Notes: a model not told the origin generated them from the sequence alone. A stretch of DNA of 64,000 nt from Neglectibacter sp. X58 (GCF_009936035.1 NZ_QWEO01000001.1:124001-188000); one strand, 5' to 3'. Counted from the stretch's first letter, positions 42,860 through 51,450 are shown. Program-made: numbers and translations.

Positions 42860-44077
42860 TTATAGGACTTTTTCCAGCCGTTCTTGAATAGCCTTCAAAA
42901 ATTCCTCTGTGCCCACCTTCTGAATGTTGGGCAGGGTAGACATAGCCGCCAAGTCCCCTGTCATCACGCCGTCCTCAATGGTGTCCAGAGCGGCTTTCTC
43001 CAGCTTGTCCGCAAAGTCTGCCAGTCGGCTGTTGCCGTCCAGCTCTCCCCGCTTGCGCAGGGCGCCTGTCCAGGCAAACAGGGTTGCCACAGAGTTTGTA
43101 GAGGTAGGCTCGCCCTTTAAATGCTTATAGTAGTGGCGCTGTACTGTGCCGTGGGCCGCCTCATATTCGCAGGTGCCGTCCGGGGCCACCAGCACAGAGG
43201 TCATCATGGCAAGGCTGCCAAAGGCTGTGGCCACCATGTCGCTCATCACGTCCCCGTCATAGTTTTTGCAGGCCCAGATATACCCGCCCTCGCTGCGCAC
43301 CACCCGGGCCACAGCGTCGTCTATGAGAGTGTAGAAGTATTCAATTCCCGCTTCCGCAAATTTCCGGGCATAGTCCTTATCGAAAACCTCCTGGAAAATG
43401 TCCTTAAAACGGTGGTCGTATTTCTTGGAGATGGTGTCCTTGGTGGCAAACCATAAGTCCTGCTTGGTGTCCAGGGCAAAGTTAAAGCAGGCCCGGGCAA
43501 AGCTTTCAATGCTCCCATCCAGGTTGTGCATTCCCTGCACCACCCCTGCGCTGTCTGCATAGTCGTGGATCAGGTGCTTTTCTTGGGTGCCGTCGGGCTT
43601 TGTGATAAGGATTTCCGCCTTCGAGCCTTTCTCCACTAAAGCCTCCGTGTTCTTATACACGTCCCCGTAAGCGTGGCGGGCAATGGTGATAGGCTTTTTC
43701 CAGGTGGGAATGTAGGGGGTAATGCCCTTTACTAAAATGGGCGCTCGGAACACGGTGCCGTCCAGGATGGCCCGGATGGTGCCGTTGGGAGACTTCCACA
43801 TCTCGTGCAGGTTATATTCCGTCATGCGGGCGGCGTTGGGGGTGATGGTGGCGCACTTTACCGCCACGCCATATTTTTTCGTAGCCATGGCAGAGTCCAC
43901 TGTCACCTGATCCCCGGTCTTGTCCCGGTTCTCCAGGCCCAGATCATAATACTCTGTGTTCAGGTCAATGTAAGGCGTAAGCAGGATATCCTTTATCATC
44001 TGCCAGATGATGCGGGTCATTTCGTCGCCGTCCATCTCCACTAAGGGTGTTTTCATCTGTATCTTTTCAAAAGCCAT
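42860..44077 (-). CDS. icd: NADP-dependent isocitrate dehydrogenase (eukaryote-like type)
   Basis: A 405-residue enzyme converting isocitrate to 2-oxoglutarate and CO2 with NADP+. The opening [29 protein letters not shown], the substrate Ser/Arg region [20 protein letters not shown] and the late [19 protein letters not shown] identify the homodimeric type also found in eukaryotes. AAGGAG is 5 nt before the ATG at 44077. It follows a Nudix gene and aconitase on the same strand, giving the oxidative half-branch toward glutamate. Confidence 0.94.
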   Translation of the reverse strand: MAFEKIQMKTPLVEMDGDEMTRIIWQMIKDILLTPYIDLNTEYYDLGLENRDKTGDQVTVDSAMATKKYGVAVKCATITPNAARMTEYNLHEMWKSPNGTIRAILDGTVFRAPILVKGITPYIPTWKKPITIARHAYGDVYKNTEALVEKGSKAEILITKPDGTQEKHLIHDYADSAGVVQGMHNLDGSIESFARACFNFALDTKQDLWFATKDTISKKYDHRFKDIFQEVFDKDYARKFAEAGIEYFYTLIDDAVARVVRSEGGYIWACKNYDGDVMSDMVATAFGSLAMMTSVLVAPDGTCEYEAAHGTVQRHYYKHLKGEPTSTNSVATLFAWTGALRKRGELDGNSRLADFADKLEKAALDTIEDGVMTGDLAAMSTLPNIQKVGTEEFLKAIQERLEKVL

Positions 44078-44122
44078 AAGTTTCTCCTTGTCTTTATCTG
44101 CACATATTTTTTTGCACATATT

Positions 44123-44581
44123 TTAAGGGCGTGCCATCTGCATATATTTTTTAAGGACATCCTTCTCAGGCGGCGTTATGTTATCCGGCAGGGCCTCCAG
44201 CGGAAAGAAGCGAAGCTCGTCTACTTCTTCCTCCTGCCGCCGCAATGTGCCATGGTATTTCCGGCACAAATATACGGTCATAATAAGATGCACTTCATCG
44301 CCGTTTGGATATACATAGTGCTGGTTTTCCCCGGAGAATACGGAGAAAAGTTCCAGTTCGTCCGCCGCCAGCCCGGTTTCCTCCAGAAGCTCCCGCCGGG
44401 CTGCATCCTCTGTGCTTTCGCCCAACTCTACAGCGCCGCCCGATATGCCCCAGGTATGGTTGTCTGCCCGTAGCTGGAGCAGGATTTCCCCTTTTTCGTT
44501 TTCCACCAGAACGCCTGCGCTGCATAGCTGCACTGGCGCGTGGCCCACATGATCCCGCAGGAATTTCACATAGCCAGTCAT
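44123..44581 (-). CDS. Nudix hydrolase
   Basis: A 152-residue Nudix phosphohydrolase. The Nudix box GGAVELGESTEDAARRELLEETGLAADE covers about residues 48-75, with the metal-binding RELLEETG core intact. The N-terminal GHAPVQLCSAGVLVENEKGEILLQLRADNHTWG is common in ADP-ribose or dNTP-cleaving members, but the substrate is not clear. It lies 6 nt behind aconitase and 45 nt before icd, so it is transcribed with them. Confidence 0.85.
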   Translation of the reverse strand: MTGYVKFLRDHVGHAPVQLCSAGVLVENEKGEILLQLRADNHTWGISGGAVELGESTEDAARRELLEETGLAADELELFSVFSGENQHYVYPNGDEVHLIMTVYLCRKYHGTLRRQEEEVDELRFFPLEALPDNITPPEKDVLKKYMQMARP

Positions 44582-44587
44582 ATCCTG

Positions 44588-46525
44588 TTACTTCCTGCCA
44601 GCAGTCTTTGTATAGTTCAGCAGCCCGCCTGCCAGCACCATCTGCCGCTGCCGCTCTGTAAGCACAGCAGTAAGCTTATAGGATGTGCCCTTGGTCAGGT
44701 TCTCCATGGTAACGTCACAGCCCTTCTGGAGTTCCTCCTTGATATGGGGCAGGCACAAGTCGTCCATCTGGTCGATTTTGTCATAATCCGCTTCGTCTGT
44801 AAACTCCAGAGGGATAAGCCCAGCATTTGCCAGGTTCGCGCAGTGGATGCGGGCATAAGACTTTGCCACGACCGCCTTTATCCCCAGGTACAGGGGTACC
44901 AGGGCCGCGTGCTCCCGGGAAGAGCCCTGCCCGTAGTTGGAACCAGCAATGATAATGCCGCCCTCCTCCGCCTTGCAGCGCTGGGGGAACTCTTTGTCGC
45001 ATACCCCGAAGCAGAACTGGGAGAGATAGGGAATATTGGAGCGGTAGGGCAGGATTTTCGAACCCGCGGGCATAATGTGGTCAGTGGTGATATTGTCGCC
45101 CACCTTCAAAATGGCCTTTTTCTGAATGGAATCCTCCAAAGGCTTTGCGATGGGGAAGGGCTTGATGTTCGGCCCCCGCTGAATTTCCACCGTCTCCATC
45201 AAGGCCTCCTCAATGGGGGGCACAATCATGTTATCGTTTATCAGGAACTCCTTAGGCATCTCAATTTTTTCCCAGCCCCCCAGGGTGCGGGGATCCGTAA
45301 ACATGCCTGTGAGGGCGGAGGCTGCCGCCGTCTCCGGGCTGACCAGATATACCTGTCCGTCCGCCGTACCGCTGCGGCCTTCAAAATTCCGGTTGAAGGT
45401 GCGCAGGGAAACGCCGCCGGAGTTGGGAGACTGCCCCATGCCGATGCAGGGGCCGCAGGCGCACTCCAGCACCCGGGCGCCTGCCGCGATGATATCTGCC
45501 AAGGCACCATTTAAAGCCAGCATATTGTACACCTGCTTGGAGCCGCAGCCAATGGTCAGGCTCACATCCGGGTGTACGGTTTTGCCCTTTAAGATGGCGG
45601 CTACCCGCATCATGTCCAGATAGGAGGAATTGGTGCAGGAGCCGATGCACACCTGATCCACCTTGATGTCTGCCAGTTCCTCCACAGGCTTCACCGCGTC
45701 CGGGCTGTGGGGACAAGCTGCCAGGGGCACAAGGGTGGAAAGGTCGATGGTGAACTCCTCGTCGTATACAGCGTCCGGGTCAGATTTCAGCTCCACCCAC
45801 TGATCCCCCCGGCCCTGGGCCTCCAGGAATTCCCTTGTAATCTCGTCTGAGGGGAAGATGGAGGTGGTGGCTCCCAGCTCTGTGCCCATGTTGGTGATGG
45901 TGGCCCGCTCCGGCACAGTGAGGGTGCTGATGCCCTCCCCGCCGTATTCAATAATTTTGCCCACGCCGCCCTTTACGCTCATCTTCTGCAGCACTGCCAG
46001 AATCACGTCTTTGGCGGAAACCCAGGGGGACAGGCGGCCTGTCAGGTTGATTTTCGTCATTTTCGGCATGGAGATATGGTATTCCCCGCCGCCCATGGCC
46101 ACAGCCACGTCCAGGCCTCCCGCGCCGAAGGCCAGCATACCAATGCCGCCGCCGGTGGGGGTGTGGCTGTCAGAGCCAATCAGGGTTTTGCCGGGAATGC
46201 CGAAGCGCTCCAAATGAAGCTGGTGGCAGATGCCGTTGCCGGGCCGGGAGAAATAGATGCCATGCTTCTTGGCAATGGACTGGATAAACCGGTGGTCATC
46301 GGCGTTTTCAAAGCCGCTTTGCAAGGTGTTGTGGTCGATGTAGGCCACGCTTTTCTCGGTTTTCACCCGGGGCACGCCCATAGCCTCAAACTCCAGGTAC
46401 GCCATAGTGCCGGTGGCGTCCTGGGTCAGGGTCTGGTCGATTTTCAGGCCGATATCCGCCCCCGCCTGCATTTCACCGCTGAGGAGGTGCGCCTCCAGAA
46501 TCTTTTGTGCGATTGTTCTGCCCAT
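44588..46525 (-). CDS. Aconitate hydratase (645-residue type)
   Basis: A 645-residue 4Fe-4S hydratase converting citrate to isocitrate. The cluster ligands are seen in CIGSCTNSSYLDM and CACGPCIGMGQSPNSGG; substrate contacts are in SDSHTPTGGGIGMLAFG; the swivel domain at the C-terminus has GSNYGQGSSREHAALVP. It is shorter than AcnA/AcnB and belongs to the homoaconitase/LeuC-like single-chain type annotated as putative aconitate hydratase. GGAAGGAG precedes the ATG at 46525. It heads the acn-nudix-icd operon. Confidence 0.92.
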   Translation of the reverse strand: MGRTIAQKILEAHLLSGEMQAGADIGLKIDQTLTQDATGTMAYLEFEAMGVPRVKTEKSVAYIDHNTLQSGFENADDHRFIQSIAKKHGIYFSRPGNGICHQLHLERFGIPGKTLIGSDSHTPTGGGIGMLAFGAGGLDVAVAMGGGEYHISMPKMTKINLTGRLSPWVSAKDVILAVLQKMSVKGGVGKIIEYGGEGISTLTVPERATITNMGTELGATTSIFPSDEITREFLEAQGRGDQWVELKSDPDAVYDEEFTIDLSTLVPLAACPHSPDAVKPVEELADIKVDQVCIGSCTNSSYLDMMRVAAILKGKTVHPDVSLTIGCGSKQVYNMLALNGALADIIAAGARVLECACGPCIGMGQSPNSGGVSLRTFNRNFEGRSGTADGQVYLVSPETAAASALTGMFTDPRTLGGWEKIEMPKEFLINDNMIVPPIEEALMETVEIQRGPNIKPFPIAKPLEDSIQKKAILKVGDNITTDHIMPAGSKILPYRSNIPYLSQFCFGVCDKEFPQRCKAEEGGIIIAGSNYGQGSSREHAALVPLYLGIKAVVAKSYARIHCANLANAGLIPLEFTDEADYDKIDQMDDLCLPHIKEELQKGCDVTMENLTKGTSYKLTAVLTERQRQMVLAGGLLNYTKTAGRK

Positions 46526-46638
46526 ACATTTTCTCCTTCCTTGCAGGCAAAAAAAGCCTGCTTTCACAAGATTTCTCTATGCTGACGAAGCCTGCCCCAC
46601 ACTATATAGAGGCGGCCCATATTTTTAGCCATACTCCT

Positions 46639-46667
46639 ATTATCCCTGAAAAGCCTGTCCCTGTCAA
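46639..46667 (-). promoter_or_regulatory. Sigma-A promoter of the aconitase operon
   Basis: On the minus strand TTGACA (46662-46667), 17-nt spacer, GATAAT (46639-46644). Confidence 0.7.
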
Positions 46668-46682
46668 TGGCAGAAAGACAAA

Positions 46683-46714
46683 TTTTGCAAGTTCTGAAAA
46701 AGAAAATTGCAAAA
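46683..46714. promoter_or_regulatory. Inverted repeat upstream of the aconitase promoter
   Basis: TTTTGCAA (46683-46690) and TTGCAAAA (46707-46714) form an 8-bp inverted repeat with a 16-nt spacer, about 16 nt upstream of the -35 box. It is a possible site for an activator or repressor of the operon. Confidence 0.35.
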
Positions 46715-46734
46715 AGCGCGCTTTTCTCAAAAAA

Positions 46735-47475
46735 TCAGCCGCCACATGCCCCTAAAAATGCAGGCAGTTCCCGCCAGACCTGGACAGCCAAATAGGGAAA
46801 CGGCGCATCCCGCTGTTTTTTTCCTCCAAATGCCCCTTCGCAATACCAAACTGGGAACATCCCAGCATCATGGGAGCCACAGACATCTTTCTCCCAGTCA
46901 TCTCCGCAGAACCAGACGGCAGAAGCCAGCAGTCTGGCCTTTTTCAAAGCAATTTGAAACAGCATAGGGTCAGGCTTGCGTATGCCGTATTCGCTGGAAG
47001 CCAGAACAAAGCGGAATTTATGTAAAGGGAAAAGCTTTTCCAGGCGGTATGTAAGGGCTTGGCCCGACCATCCGATGTTGCTGACAACCCCTGTAGGAAT
47101 GCCCAGCCTGTCCAGGAAAGCCAGCAGTTCACCTATGTCGGGCATGGGCTTACAGAGGCTGGAATTCTCCATCAGCACACGTTCTATGCCGGAAAGGGGG
47201 AGGGCAGGTTCCAACCCTAGAACGTCCAGCACCGTCCGGAGCTGCTGCCACTCATGGGTTTCAAACCCGCCTTTGCGGGCGGCGGACAGGCTGCGGGACG
47301 CTGAAAAGCGCTGCCAAAGGCTGTCTGCCACCTGGCATGCCTGCTCGGGTGTAGCCCCGTCTGGATTCTTGTCAATATACTGGAACACGGCCCGCCATCC
47401 CCGCAGAAAATCCGGGGACGTTTCCTGCGCCAAAGTGCCGCCGTAGTCAAATAAAATCATTTCCGGTTTTTTCAT
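46735..47475 (-). CDS. HAD-superfamily hydrolase
   Basis: A 246-residue HAD subfamily IA enzyme. Motif I is FDYGGTLAQE (about residues 8-17), with Tyr-Gly in place of the common x-D-G; the nucleophile Asp is kept, but the usual acid/base Asp two positions later is Gly. Motif II is VVSNIGWSG and motif IV is WFCGDDWEKDVCGSHDAG. Loss of the second Asp is known in some HAD members with altered chemistry, so phosphatase activity is not certain. Its start follows the AEC transporter stop by 1 nt. Confidence 0.8.
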   Translation of the reverse strand: MKKPEMILFDYGGTLAQETSPDFLRGWRAVFQYIDKNPDGATPEQACQVADSLWQRFSASRSLSAARKGGFETHEWQQLRTVLDVLGLEPALPLSGIERVLMENSSLCKPMPDIGELLAFLDRLGIPTGVVSNIGWSGQALTYRLEKLFPLHKFRFVLASSEYGIRKPDPMLFQIALKKARLLASAVWFCGDDWEKDVCGSHDAGMFPVWYCEGAFGGKKQRDAPFPYLAVQVWRELPAFLGACGG

Positions 47476-47476
47476 T

Positions 47477-48415
47477 TTAGAAAAACGCCAGCTCCTTTAA
47501 CCCAAAAATGAACAGGAACATGGTAAATACGGACAGCAGGGAGCTGAACACGACAAGCTGTCCGGCCAGCTTGTCGTCGCCCCCCATCTGCTGGGCCATG
47601 GTAAAGGAGGATACGGCGATGGGAGAGCCGAACACGGTCAGCAGTACCGCCAGGTGAGCGTCCCTAAAGCCCATCAGAATTGCCAGGGCTATAAACAAGA
47701 GGGGATAGGTCACCAGCTTGGCACCCAAAGTAATGCACAAATCCCGCACGCAGCGGCCTGTCTCCCCAAAGCTGAAGGAGGCGCCCAAAATCACGAAGGC
47801 CAAAGGCGTGGCGATGATAGACAGGTCTGAAACGGTTTTATACAGCACCGTAGGCAGTGGAATATGGAACACCACGAAAAGGATGCCTGCGGCGGAAGCG
47901 ATAATCAAGGGGTTTGTGAGGATGCCCACCAGGATTTTCCACAGGCTGGGCTTTTTGCCGTTAAAAGATTCCAGGGAAATGACCGCCAGCATATTGTACA
48001 GGGGAATAATGACCGCTATCAGGATGGAGGCAAGCCCTGCGGCAGAGTCCCCAAACAGGGCTGTGCTGATGGGGATGCCGAACAGCACGAAATTGCTGCG
48101 GAACATGCCCTGGAGCATAACCCCCCGGCGGGCGTTGTCGTGCTCCAGGAGGATTACCAGGCACAGGGAGATAATGAATTGCAGCAGCACCCCCACCACC
48201 GCGAAGAGCAGCAGGCTCATATCAAAGCTGCTGGTAAGATCGGTTTTATAGATGTTGAAAAAAACCAGCAGGGGCAGGAACACTTTGAAAATCATATTGT
48301 TGGTCTGCCGCACAGAGGTTTCGTTCATAATTCCCGTCAGCTTAATACAATACCCCACTGCCAGCAGCAGGAACAGGGGCAGCACAATTTCCAGCGCAAT
48401 GCGCAGGCTTTCCAT
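47477..48415 (-). CDS. AEC-family transporter
   Basis: A 312-residue membrane protein with ten hydrophobic segments, matching the auxin efflux carrier family. Segments such as PLFLLLAVGYCIKLTGIMNETSVRQTNNMIFKVFLP at the N-terminus and FGSPIAVSSFTMAQQMGGDDKLAGQLVVFSSLLS near the C-terminus are typical. Bacterial members move small organic acids such as malonate or malate, but the substrate here is unknown. AAAGGAG is 9 nt before the ATG. The HAD gene follows after one base, so the two form an operon. Confidence 0.87.
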   Translation of the reverse strand: MESLRIALEIVLPLFLLLAVGYCIKLTGIMNETSVRQTNNMIFKVFLPLLVFFNIYKTDLTSSFDMSLLLFAVVGVLLQFIISLCLVILLEHDNARRGVMLQGMFRSNFVLFGIPISTALFGDSAAGLASILIAVIIPLYNMLAVISLESFNGKKPSLWKILVGILTNPLIIASAAGILFVVFHIPLPTVLYKTVSDLSIIATPLAFVILGASFSFGETGRCVRDLCITLGAKLVTYPLLFIALAILMGFRDAHLAVLLTVFGSPIAVSSFTMAQQMGGDDKLAGQLVVFSSLLSVFTMFLFIFGLKELAFF

Positions 48416-48550
48416 GGAAACAACTCCTTTTCATATCCCGGTAAAGTTTGGATCTATAGTATATAGTGTAAGTATACCACGAAACTGTCCGGCAGGCAAA
48501 CCTTTCTTTTCCGGAAAACGCCTGGCTTCCCCGGCTCGGCTTCTCAAAGC

Positions 48551-48600
48551 AAAACGCAGCGTGCAGGAGGGCTTTCCCGGTACACGCCGCGTTTTCCTTT
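48551..48600. terminator. Terminator between AEC and symporter genes
   Basis: Stem AAAACGC-a-GCGTG with CACGC-c-GCGTTTT (48551-48563 with 48583-48595) with T-rich ends on both strands. It most likely terminates the minus-strand symporter transcript. Confidence 0.75.
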
Positions 48601-48609
48601 TGCTCTTGT

Positions 48610-50100
48610 TTATTCCTCGGTTCCCGGGCTGTAGAATTTTTCGTTGGGCTGTGCGGACTTCCAATGGAAAACGCCCGCAATTTTGCTGCCTGCAAAGCAC
48701 AGCGCAAAAGAGAGAATCATGGCAAGGCAGGCGTAAAGGGGGCCGTCCGGGGTGGTGAAGCCGGAAAGGGCCGCCGGCAGGAAGGCTGTGAGAAAGCCCC
48801 CCAGCATGCCGGCCCAGGCCCCGGCCCGGTTGATACCCTTCCAGTACAGGGACAGCAGGTAGGGCGCCAGGAAGGAGCCGGAGATAATCCCCCAGGAGTA
48901 GGACATCATCTCCAGGATAGGGGTGGGGTAGTTGGCGATAACATAGCTGAGCACCACAAAGGCTAGGCACAAGATGCGGGTGAGGGCAGCCAGATTCCTG
49001 TCCTCCATTTTTTTTGCAAAGGTGGCCTTCACCAAATCCATGGAGACAGTGGTGCAGGCAGTCAGGGTAATGCTGGAAAGGGTGGAGACAGAGGCGGAAA
49101 TCAGCAGCACCAGAATCACGCCGATAAGCAGGTTGGGCAGTCCGGCAGAGTCCAGCATCAGGGGCACGATAAAATCCTTGCCCCCCTCGGGCATGGTTTC
49201 CCCGAAAAACAGATGGGACAAAGAGCCGATGAAATAGCCGCCCCCCGCCACCAGCAGGGCGAAAAAGGTGGAGATAATGGTGCCCCGCTTTACCTCCTTG
49301 CCGTCCCGGATGCCGTAATATTTATGTACCATCTGGGGCAGGCCCCAGGTGCCGAAGCTGGTCATCAGCAGGGTGGAAACCAGGGCCACAGCAGATTTCC
49401 CCGGCAGGGGCGCCATTTCGTGGGCTTTCATGTAGTCCGCCATGTTGGAAAGGCCCTGGTTCAGGCCGCCTACCTGGGGGGACAGCACCACCAGCACAAT
49501 CAGGGCGGTAACGCCAATCATCATCACAAAGCCCTGGACGAAATCCGCTTTCAGGGTAGCCATGTAGCCTCCCAGCACCAGCAGCAGGGCAGAAGCGATG
49601 GCAATAATAATCATACATACCTGTTCGTTAATGCCCAGAATAACAGAGCAGACACTTGTAAGCCCCTTATAAACAGAGGCGGAATAGGGGATAAGGAACA
49701 CAAAAATTACGATGCAGGAGAAAAGCCGTATGGCAGGGCTTTGAAAGCGCTTTTCAAAAAGCTGGGGCATGGATTTGATATCGTGCCGCCGGGTGATTTT
49801 CCGGGTACGGTTTGCCAGCACCAGCCAGGCCAGAAGGGAGCCGAAAACTGCGTTCCCAATGCCCACCAGCACGCTCCATAAGCCGTATGACCAGCCGGAT
49901 CCGCCGGAATAGCCGATGAACATAACAGCGGAAAAATAGGCCGTTCCATAGGACAGGGCGGAAATCCAGGCTCCTGCGCTGCGCCCGCCTACAGTAAAGC
50001 CCGCCATATCGCTGCCCTTGCGGGAATAAAGGATTCCAATTGCCAGCATAAAGACGGCGTATACGCCAATCACTAGCCATATAGTCATTTGCTTGTCCAT
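48610..50100 (-). CDS. Sodium:solute symporter family protein
   Basis: A 496-residue LeuT-fold transporter of the SSS family with about 13 membrane segments. The family block begins FTVGGRSAGAWISALSYGTAYFSAVMFIGYSGGSGWSYG (about residues 35-73) and continues with ATLKADFVQGFVMM, GTWGLPQMVHKYYGIRDGKEVKRGTIIST, and the Na+-site region ILVLLISASVSTLSSITLTACTT. Solute unknown; family members carry proline, pantothenate, sugars or monocarboxylates. GGAGGAG precedes the ATG. Transcription would begin within or beside a 42-bp palindrome. Confidence 0.9.
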   Translation of the reverse strand: MDKQMTIWLVIGVYAVFMLAIGILYSRKGSDMAGFTVGGRSAGAWISALSYGTAYFSAVMFIGYSGGSGWSYGLWSVLVGIGNAVFGSLLAWLVLANRTRKITRRHDIKSMPQLFEKRFQSPAIRLFSCIVIFVFLIPYSASVYKGLTSVCSVILGINEQVCMIIIAIASALLLVLGGYMATLKADFVQGFVMMIGVTALIVLVVLSPQVGGLNQGLSNMADYMKAHEMAPLPGKSAVALVSTLLMTSFGTWGLPQMVHKYYGIRDGKEVKRGTIISTFFALLVAGGGYFIGSLSHLFFGETMPEGGKDFIVPLMLDSAGLPNLLIGVILVLLISASVSTLSSITLTACTTVSMDLVKATFAKKMEDRNLAALTRILCLAFVVLSYVIANYPTPILEMMSYSWGIISGSFLAPYLLSLYWKGINRAGAWAGMLGGFLTAFLPAALSGFTTPDGPLYACLAMILSFALCFAGSKIAGVFHWKSAQPNEKFYSPGTEE

Positions 50101-50136
50101 AACATTGCTCCTCCGCCAAACATAACCGCTTTTTTG

Positions 50137-50178
50137 ATTTTATCAATTTAAAGCTTGCAAGCTTTAAATTGATAAAAT
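50137..50178. promoter_or_regulatory. Perfect 42-bp palindrome at the symporter promoter
   Basis: The sequence from 50137 to 50157 is the exact reverse complement of 50158 to 50178. It is AT-rich in a GC-rich region. It starts at the last two bases of the -10 box and covers the predicted transcription start and early leader of the symporter gene, where a repressor would act. No T-run follows on either strand, so it is not a standard terminator. No other structure is seen between 50206 and 50424. Confidence 0.7.
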
Positions 50179-50205
50179 GTTACCACATTTCCTGGAAAAC
50201 CGCAA
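50177..50205 (-). promoter_or_regulatory. Sigma-A promoter of the symporter
   Basis: On the minus strand TTGCGG (50200-50205), 17-nt spacer, TAACAT (50177-50182). The -10 box overlaps the palindrome by two bases. Confidence 0.55.
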
Positions 50206-50424
50206 GGAAAATTTTTTGATATTGGGCAGGCAAGGGGGCTTTCATGCGTTTAGAAGAAAAATGGGACATGAAGGGGAAGTTGCGGTGTGTTTTTGGATAC
50301 TAAAGCCCTGCGCATTCATAGTTTGTTCACAGTTGCGTTTTTCAGGTATACCCACGCAGCCTGCAAAAGCCTATTTTCTTAAGCCTCGCGATATTAAAGG
50401 CTGGCTTCCCCTTTCACGATTCCG

Positions 50425-50453
50425 TTGACGGGAAAAACGGAATTTGGTATAAT
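50425..50453 (+). promoter_or_regulatory. Sigma-A promoter of rapZ
   Basis: TTGACG (50425-50430), 17-nt spacer, TATAAT (50448-50453). Transcription would start near 50460, leaving a leader of about 115 nt that contains the start module. Confidence 0.75.
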
Positions 50454-50500
50454 GCTTACAATAGGGCATGCAAAGAGAATGCAGAATGAAAAATATGGAA

Positions 50501-50577
50501 GGAAGGAGCGATACCGGGCACAAAAGGCTGCACTAAGGCCTTTTGCGCACACCCTGTATCGTATGGCGATTTAAATG
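50501..50577 (+). promoter_or_regulatory. SD-hairpin-ATGGCGATT start module, copy B (rapZ)
   Basis: GGAAGGAG (50501-50508) is followed at once by a hairpin: CGATAC/GTATCG (50509-50514 with 50556-50561), GGG/CCC, and CAAAAGGC/GCCTTTTG (50521-50528 with 50538-50545), loop 9 nt. After one base comes ATG GCG ATT TAA (50563-50574), a three-codon frame whose stop abuts the rapZ ATG at 50575 in the same frame. No other ribosome site precedes rapZ. Confidence 0.7.
50563..50574 (+). CDS. Three-codon leader frame (Met-Ala-Ile) before rapZ
   Basis: ATG GCG ATT TAA lies directly after the hairpin and ends at the base before the rapZ ATG. The same three codons begin the other two module-bearing genes in frame. 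It may be translated and coupled to rapZ by reinitiation; this is inference from position only. Confidence 0.35.
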   Translation: MAI

Positions 50578-51432
50578 GAATTTGTAATTGTAACGGGCCT
50601 TTCTGGCGCTGGCAAAACCAGGGCCATGCACGCCATGGAGGACATTGGCTTTTACTGCGTGGACAATCTCCCGCCGGCAATGATTCCGGTTTTTTATGAT
50701 TTGTGTGAAAAGTCTGAAGGCCTGGGCCGGGCGGCTGTAGTGACGGATACCCGGGGCGGGGAAATGTTCATGTCCTTTTTTACAGCCACCGAGGCTTTGA
50801 AGCGGGACAAAAAGCCTTTCAAAATTTTATTCTTGGATTCTTCCGATCAGGTGCTGGTTCACCGCTTTAAGGAAACCCGCCGCAAGCACCCCCTTTCCGA
50901 TGACTTGAACGGCTCTTTGGAGCAGGCAGTAAAGCTGGAGCGAGATATGCTTAAACTGGCCAAGGAGAACGCTGATTTTGTCATGGACACCTCAGGATTC
51001 TCCCCGGCCCAACTGAAAAACCGCATTGCGGAGCTGTTCTTAAACAGCGCCGGCGACTCCCTCTCTGTACTGTGCATCAGCTTCGGCTTTAAATTTGGCA
51101 TCCCCATGGAGGCAGATTTGGTGTTCGACGTGCGCTGCCTGCCCAATCCCTTTTACGACGAAAACCTGCGCCCCAAAACAGGCCTTGACCCAGAGGTGCG
51201 GGACTACGTAATGGATAAAGAGGAAACCCAGGGCTTTGCCGCCCGGTTTACGGATATGATAGACTACCTTCTGCCCCTGTATGCCCGGGAGGGCAAAAGC
51301 CAGCTTGTAATAGCTGTGGGGTGTACCGGCGGGCACCACCGCTCGGTGGCCCTGGCCCAGTATATGTGCGACCATTTGATCTCCAAGGGCGTGAAGGCCA
51401 GCGCTGCCCACCGGGATATGCAGAAATTCTGA
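50575..51432 (+). CDS. rapZ: RNase adapter / nucleotide-binding protein RapZ
   Basis: A 285-residue member of the RapZ/YvcJ family. The Walker A motif GLSGAGKT is at about residues 7-14, followed by AMEDIGFYCVDNLPPAMIP and DTRGG; the C-terminal half has ISFGFKFGIP, DVRCLPNPFY and GCTGGHHRSV. In E. coli RapZ binds glucosamine-6-phosphate and controls the amino-sugar enzyme GlmS through small RNAs; in Firmicutes the role is less defined. MEFVIVTGLSGAG is the family-typical start. It is followed after 18 nt by a P-loop kinase rather than yvcK. Confidence 0.94.
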   Translation: MEFVIVTGLSGAGKTRAMHAMEDIGFYCVDNLPPAMIPVFYDLCEKSEGLGRAAVVTDTRGGEMFMSFFTATEALKRDKKPFKILFLDSSDQVLVHRFKETRRKHPLSDDLNGSLEQAVKLERDMLKLAKENADFVMDTSGFSPAQLKNRIAELFLNSAGDSLSVLCISFGFKFGIPMEADLVFDVRCLPNPFYDENLRPKTGLDPEVRDYVMDKEETQGFAARFTDMIDYLLPLYAREGKSQLVIAVGCTGGHHRSVALAQYMCDHLISKGVKASAAHRDMQKF

Positions 51433-51450
51433 AAGGGGAAGGTGACGGGC

